Below are positions 5,054-8,347 of a stretch of 8,347 nucleotides of DNA, piece after piece. Under the pieces are notes generated by a model. That model was not told the origin of the DNA, made no database searches, and saw only the letters and a list, made by a program, of their open reading frames with translations. Position 1 is the first letter of the stretch; each line of letters starts with the position of its first letter. Position numbers and translations under genes: made by a program. Source of the DNA: SZUA-430 sp031413635 (GTDB taxonomy: Bacteria; Pseudomonadota; Alphaproteobacteria; Micropepsales; Micropepsaceae). The stretch spans positions 1 to 8,347 of the forward strand of contig JANOFM010000037.1 in assembly GCA_031413635.1 (NCBI GenBank), written 5' to 3'.

Positions 5054-6727
5054 TCAATGCTTGCTTTGCGCGGATTTTCGAATGCCGGTCAGAGTCGACG
5101 TCGGCGAAATCGCGTCGGGCTCCGTGATGATCTCGATCAGGGCCGGCCGCCCCGAGGCCAGCGCCTCGTCGAACGCCGGCTTGAACGCCGCCGTCGTGCG
5201 CACCGTCGTACTCCAAAACCCGAACGCTTTCGCATAGGCGGCAAAGTCGGGGTTCTTCAGATCGGTCCCGATCACGCGGCCCGGATACTCGCGCTCTTGA
5301 TGCATGCGGATCGTGCCGTACATACCGTTGTTGAACACAAGGATGATGACGCCGAGATCGTATTGCGCAGCCGTCGCCAATTCCTGCCCGTTCATTAGAA
5401 AGCAGCCGTCGCCCGCGCAGCACACAACCACGCGATCCGGATAAAGCGCCTTCGCCCCGATCGCCGCCGGCACGCCGTAGCCCATCGCCCCGCTGGTCGG
5501 CGCAAGCTGCGTATTGAAGCGCTTGTGCAAATAGAACCGGTGCAGCCAACCGGCATAATTGCCCGCGCCGTTCGTCAGAATCGCATCGTCGGGCAACCGC
5601 TCGTTCAACCACGCGAAAATCTCCGATGGATTGACCGCGCCGGCAACCGCAACCGGGCGCACGAACGCCTCATACTCCGCGCGCGCGCCCTTGGCCCACT
5701 CGCGCCAGCGGATCATCGCCGGCGGCCGCGTCGTCGCGGCAGCCTTCGCGAACGCTTCGATGCCCGATGGAATGCCAAGCTCCGCCTGATAGACCCGGTT
5801 CAACTCCTCGGCGCCGGGATAGACATGAACCAAGCGCTGCGCCGGAACCGGCGGCGCAAGGCGCGTATAGCCGTTCGTCGTCATCTCGCCGAGCCGCGGT
5901 CCGATCGCCATCAACACATCCGCTTGCGCAATGCGCGCGCCAAGCTTCGCATCGATGCCGATACCCATATCGCCGGCATAAAGCGGATGGCGGTTGTCCA
6001 ACCGGTCCTTGCCGCGGAACGACGTCACCGCGGGCAAATTCCAAACCTCCAAGAAACGACGCACCTCGTCGCACGCCTTGGCCGTCCAGCCGCCGCCGCC
6101 CAAAATGGCGAGCGGCCGCTCCGCCGATGACAAAATCTCGACGAGCTTGGCCATGTCTTCGCCGCGCGGCGCCGCCTCGACGCGCACGTAAGGACGGCTG
6201 TCGAGCGCTTCCATGCACTCGGTCAGCATGTCCTCCGGCAACGCCAACGCCACAGGCCCTGGCCGTCCGCTCACCGCCGTATGGAATGCCCGCGACACGA
6301 ATTCCGGCACGCGGTCGGCGGACGGAATCTCCGCCACCCACTTCGTCAGCGGCCCCAGCATGCGGCGATAGTCGATTTCCTGGAACGCCTCGCGCTCCGT
6401 CTGATCGCGCGCCACTTGCCCGATGAACAAAATCATCGGCGTCGAATCCTGAAACGCCGTGTGCAAACCGATGCTCGCATGCGTGGCGCCCGGTCCCCGC
6501 GTGACGAAGCAGATGCCGGGCTTGCCGGTCAGCTTACCGTAAGCCTCGGCCATGTTGGCCGCACCCGCCTCGTGCCGGCAAGTGATGAGCCGAATCGCAT
6601 CGCGCGCATCGTGCAGTGCATCGAGCACGGCAAGGTAACTTTCCCCCGGCACGCAAAACGCCAGATCGGCGCCGTGAATCTTCAACTGGTCGACAAGAAT
6701 CTGCCCGCCGGTCCGAAGATTGCTCAA
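5054..6727 (-). CDS. Acetolactate-synthase-like thiamine diphosphate enzyme, substrate unknown
   Basis: A 557-aa ThDP-dependent enzyme of the acetolactate synthase/2-oxo acid decarboxylase superfamily. Domains run PYR (about 5-165) with the activating glutamate E53 in CRHEAGAANMAEAYG, a middle domain (about 185-320, LAILGGGGWTAKA), and PP (about 360-545) with the Mg-ThDP motif GDG at 439-441 to NN at 466-467. After NN the sequence reads GMYGTIRMHQEREYPGR. True acetolactate synthases have an LGMVxQWQ-type segment there, so branched-chain amino acid synthesis is unlikely, and no regulatory subunit is nearby. I choose the TTG at 6727 because AAGGAG (minus strand 6740-6735) lies 7 nt before it. 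The frame is open further upstream, but that part overlaps the dehydrogenase gene and has no family resemblance. Its place between two lysine-degradation genes suggests action on a lysine-derived 2-oxo acid; this is inference. Confidence 0.88.
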   Translation of the reverse strand: MSNLRTGGQILVDQLKIHGADLAFCVPGESYLAVLDALHDARDAIRLITCRHEAGAANMAEAYGKLTGKPGICFVTRGPGATHASIGLHTAFQDSTPMILFIGQVARDQTEREAFQEIDYRRMLGPLTKWVAEIPSADRVPEFVSRAFHTAVSGRPGPVALALPEDMLTECMEALDSRPYVRVEAAPRGEDMAKLVEILSSAERPLAILGGGGWTAKACDEVRRFLEVWNLPAVTSFRGKDRLDNRHPLYAGDMGIGIDAKLGARIAQADVLMAIGPRLGEMTTNGYTRLAPPVPAQRLVHVYPGAEELNRVYQAELGIPSGIEAFAKAAATTRPPAMIRWREWAKGARAEYEAFVRPVAVAGAVNPSEIFAWLNERLPDDAILTNGAGNYAGWLHRFYLHKRFNTQLAPTSGAMGYGVPAAIGAKALYPDRVVVCCAGDGCFLMNGQELATAAQYDLGVIILVFNNGMYGTIRMHQEREYPGRVIGTDLKNPDFAAYAKAFGFWSTTVRTTAAFKPAFDEALASGRPALIEIITEPDAISPTSTLTGIRKSAQSKH

Positions 6728-6741
6728 AGAGAAACTCCTTA
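6725..6741 (-). promoter_or_regulatory. Shine-Dalgarno overlapping a stop codon; decides a TTG start
   Basis: On the minus strand the lysine dehydrogenase stop TAA (6741-6739) runs directly into GGAG, forming TAAGGAG. A 7-nt pyrimidine-rich spacer (TTTCTCT) leads to TTG at 6727-6725. No in-frame ATG or GTG lies at a suitable distance. The arrangement fits translational coupling: ribosomes ending on the first gene are already on the second gene's SD. Confidence 0.7.
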
Positions 6742-7809
6742 TGCGTAGACGCGCCCAAACCGGTTGGCGAGGAACGCTTTCAGATCGGCCTGTTCCTGCC
6801 GCACGAAACCCGCCTTCGGCAGCTTGCCCGCCACCATCATATCGACCATGGCGCAAATGCCGGCGGCGGTCGTGATCTGGATGGCGCTCATCAACTTGCC
6901 TTCGATCTCGTGCGCATAGACTTTCTTGGCATAGCTTTCTTGCGTCAGATTGCCGTGCTGCTGCCCCGACACCGTCACGAACACCAACACCACGTCTTGA
7001 TACGTGATCGGGATCGCTTTTTCGAGCACGTCTTTCAAAATGTCGCGCCGCTGCCCCAAGCGCAGATCGCGCACCAGCGTCTTGATGATGTCGCGGTGCC
7101 CGGGATAGCGCACGGTCTTGTAGTTCAAATTCTCCACTTTACCCTGCAGGGTCTCGCACAGCGTGCCCAACCCGCCCGAAGTGTTGAACGCCTCGTAATC
7201 GATCCCGTCGAGCGAGAAATGCTCGGACTCTTCCAAGGCCGGCGTCTCGCGCAACTGGCCGTCGACGATCGCCTCGCACGGATTGCAATACTCGTTGATC
7301 AACCCGTCCGTCGACCACGTCAGATTATACTTCAACGCATTCGTCGGATAGACCGGCAGCGCACCGACGCGCATGTTCACGTCGCGCAAGCTTTCGAATT
7401 TCTTGGTCATGTCGTGCGCGACGATCGAAATGAACCCCGGCGCCAAGCCGCATTGCGGCACGAACGCGGTGTCGGCGCCCTGCGCCAGTTTCTTCACCAC
7501 GCGCGTGCTTTCGACATCTTCCGTCAGGTCGAAATAATGCGCGCCCGCGTCCTTCGCCGCGCCCGCGATCACCGGCGTCAAATGATAAGGCATCGCACTG
7601 ACGACGATCTCATGCCCCTTCATGGCAGCGCGCAGCGCCGCCGGATCGGCCACGTCCAAAATCTGCGTCTTCACGTTCTTCGTGGGCAGACGCTTCAGAC
7701 TGTCGCCGTCTTTGTCGGCGACCGTGATCTGATAGTCGCCGGTGCCGCCGAGCATGGCTGCAATCGCGCTGCCGATCTTGCCGCCGCCGAGAAGAATGAG
7801 CTTCACCAT
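6739..7809 (-). CDS. Lysine 6-dehydrogenase-like protein (saccharopine dehydrogenase superfamily)
   Basis: A 356-aa NAD(P)-dependent dehydrogenase. The Rossmann site is LILLGGGKIGSA (4-15), with D32 at the end of strand 2 favouring NAD. The substrate domain has CGLAPGFIS (120-128), LKYNLTWSTDGLINEY (159-174), EAFNTSGGLGTL (206-217) and YKTVRYPGH (230-238). From memory these match the layout of bacterial L-lysine 6-dehydrogenase (for example Geobacillus GVAPGMINI, EAFHTSGG, YKTIRYRGH) better than true saccharopine dehydrogenase. It would therefore deaminate L-lysine at the epsilon position to allysine, which cyclises to piperideine-6-carboxylate, the ALDH7 substrate. No lysine-ketoglutarate reductase domain or neighbour is present, as a saccharopine route would need. 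ATG 7809 has AGGAGG 5 nt upstream. First gene of the operon, divergent from an Lrp-type regulator. A generic saccharopine dehydrogenase remains possible. Confidence 0.85.
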   Translation of the reverse strand: MVKLILLGGGKIGSAIAAMLGGTGDYQITVADKDGDSLKRLPTKNVKTQILDVADPAALRAAMKGHEIVVSAMPYHLTPVIAGAAKDAGAHYFDLTEDVESTRVVKKLAQGADTAFVPQCGLAPGFISIVAHDMTKKFESLRDVNMRVGALPVYPTNALKYNLTWSTDGLINEYCNPCEAIVDGQLRETPALEESEHFSLDGIDYEAFNTSGGLGTLCETLQGKVENLNYKTVRYPGHRDIIKTLVRDLRLGQRRDILKDVLEKAIPITYQDVVLVFVTVSGQQHGNLTQESYAKKVYAHEIEGKLMSAIQITTAAGICAMVDMMVAGKLPKAGFVRQEQADLKAFLANRFGRVYA

Positions 7810-7877
7810 GGGTGCCTCCTGAAATCCGTGAATTGGCGGACGCTACCCCCAATTTCCGCCGCTTTGCAGCGTTCAAA

Positions 7878-7934
7878 CCGTCGAAAATACGCTTTTAACT
7901 TGCCAAATCGACGGCGCAGCCGTCATATTGACGG
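7878..7934. promoter_or_regulatory. Candidate Lrp/AsnC-type operator array
   Basis: Four half-sites of one sequence occur: CCGTC at 7878-7882, GACGG at 7910-7914, CCGTC at 7920-7924 and GACGG at 7930-7934. The last three start exactly 10 bp apart and alternate in orientation. They create two overlapping 15-bp dyads, GACGGCGCAGCCGTC (7910-7924) and CCGTCATATTGACGG (7920-7934). CCGTCGA (7878-7884) and TCGACGG (7908-7914) form a third, wider, perfect 7-bp dyad. The dyads are seen directly. Binding by the adjacent regulator is inferred from its family's habit of binding phased dyads near its own gene. Confidence 0.6.
7900..7929 (+). promoter_or_regulatory. Candidate promoter of the Lrp/AsnC-family gene
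   Basis: TTGCCA (7900-7905, five of six consensus bases) and CATATT (7924-7929, four of six) are 18 nt apart. The predicted start of transcription is about 7 nt after the -10, at or next to the ATG at 7937. The spacer and -10 are covered by the dyads at 7910-7934, so a bound regulator would block this promoter. Confidence 0.45.
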
Positions 7935-7936
7935 GT

Positions 7937-8347
7937 ATGGCCCAACTCGACAAAACCGACCGCGATCTCCTGGCACACCTGCGCACCGACGCACGCGAGT
8001 CGGTGTCGTCGCTCGCCCGCAAACTCGACCTCGCGCGCTCCACGGTGCAGGAACGCATCGCGAGATTGGAGCGCGCCGGCGTGATCGCCGGCTACACGAT
8101 CCGCAGCGGCGAAGACTACGCCGAACGCCAAATCGCCGCCCACGTCATGATCAGCGTCGATCCCAAACTCGCCGCCAGCCTAACCGCCGATCTCAAGAAG
8201 ATGCCCGAGGTCCGCACGCTTTCGGCCATCAGCGGCACCTTCGACATGATGGCCGAAATCGCCGCCGAAACGACGGCCAGAATCGACGCCGTCCTCGACG
8301 CGATCGGCCATCTGAAGGGCGTGCAGAAGACGATGTCGTCGATCGTG
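7937..8347 (+). CDS. Lrp/AsnC-family transcriptional regulator (3' end cut off)
   Basis: The first 137 residues of a leucine-responsive-type regulator; the frame is open at the window end, and family members are usually 150-165 aa, so little is missing. The N-terminal winged helix-turn-helix is clear: LDKTDRDLLAHLRTDARES (4-22), then SVSSLARKLDLARSTVQERI (22-41) and ARLERAGVIAGYT (42-54). The rest is the RAM ligand-binding/oligomerisation domain: IAAHVMISVDP, the mid-domain VRTLSAISGTFDMMAEI (about 92-108), and GVQKTMSSIV near the end. It is divergent from the lysine operon across a dyad-rich region, so it probably senses lysine or a product and controls the operon and itself; this is inference. 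No usable SD precedes the ATG (GACGGG is 2 nt away). Confidence 0.93.
   Translation, partial: MAQLDKTDRDLLAHLRTDARESVSSLARKLDLARSTVQERIARLERAGVIAGYTIRSGEDYAERQIAAHVMISVDPKLAASLTADLKKMPEVRTLSAISGTFDMMAEIAAETTARIDAVLDAIGHLKGVQKTMSSIV

Larger units (their letters stand above)
7810..7936. promoter_or_regulatory. Divergent control region between lysine operon and Lrp-type gene
   Basis: This 127-bp gap holds the operon's SD (AGGAGG, minus strand 7819-7814) and the control signals listed separately. Towards the operon, GGCGGA (7835-7840) and TCCGCC (7855-7860) form a 6-bp inverted repeat around 14 nt, and CGCT/AGCG (7860-7871) forms a smaller one. Both would lie in the operon leader if transcription starts near 7880. 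TTGGCA (minus strand 7905-7900) is a good -35 for the operon, but I see no matching -10 at 16-18 nt. Confidence 0.5.

Noticed and set aside
4155..5237. Long rightward open frame (360 codons) across the lysine operon
   Set aside because: It is antisense to ALDH7 and the ThDP gene. Its translation is Arg/Ala-rich with no domain, the typical shadow of a GC-rich gene, while the minus-strand frames carry complete catalytic motifs.
5040..5612. N-terminal extension of the ALDH7 frame to 690 codons
   Set aside because: The added part is out-of-frame ThDP gene sequence. The ATG at 5039 has GGAGG at ideal spacing and gives the normal family length of about 500.
6728..6856. N-terminal extension of the ThDP enzyme to 600 codons
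   Set aside because: The extra 43 residues overlap the end of the dehydrogenase gene, have no resemblance to the PYR domain and lack an SD. TTG 6727 has an excellent one.
7810..7936. Lysine riboswitch in front of the lysine operon
   Set aside because: The gap is too short for the roughly 170-nt aptamer and shows only small dyads. Protein-based control fits better.

Overview
The window looks like chromosomal DNA of a GC-rich alphaproteobacterium. The evidence is the high GC at third codon positions, a 289-aa MotA with no motB beside it (as in Caulobacter-type genomes), and a CCCGGG-cored intergenic hairpin repeat of a kind common in that class. The genus cannot be named from the sequence. I see no transposase, phage gene, CRISPR array, tRNA or rRNA.

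The left part (1-3445) reads mostly rightward. It holds the 3' end of an unrecognised gene (1-107), a class I SAM-dependent methyltransferase (163-1002) tightly coupled to a SnoaL/NTF2-like protein (1008-1487), a 140-bp leader with hairpins, and the flagellar stator gene motA (1628-2497). A 49-codon, two-helix membrane protein gene lies on the opposite strand (2509-2658), and a PiuC/YbiX-type Fe(II)/2-oxoglutarate hydroxylase follows (2783-3445). These genes have no obvious common purpose beyond the methyltransferase/SnoaL pair.

A long intergenic hairpin (about 3460-3543) separates this part from a leftward three-gene operon (7809 to 3540). Its genes are, in transcription order, a lysine 6-dehydrogenase-like protein of the saccharopine dehydrogenase superfamily, an acetolactate-synthase-like thiamine diphosphate (ThDP) enzyme, and an ALDH7/antiquitin-type alpha-aminoadipic semialdehyde dehydrogenase. 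The gaps are 11 and 14 nt, and each gene has a strong Shine-Dalgarno (SD) sequence. The first and third enzymes together would turn L-lysine into L-2-aminoadipate through allysine/piperideine-6-carboxylate. The ThDP enzyme is the unexplained member; decarboxylation of a downstream 2-oxo acid such as 2-oxoadipate is one possibility.

An Lrp/AsnC-family regulator (7937 to the window end, truncated) is divergent from the operon. The 127-bp shared control region contains four CCGTC/GACGG half-sites, three of them spaced 10 bp apart over the regulator's apparent promoter. This suggests a local, probably lysine- or metabolite-responsive, self-regulated switch. The regulator may be made from a leaderless mRNA.
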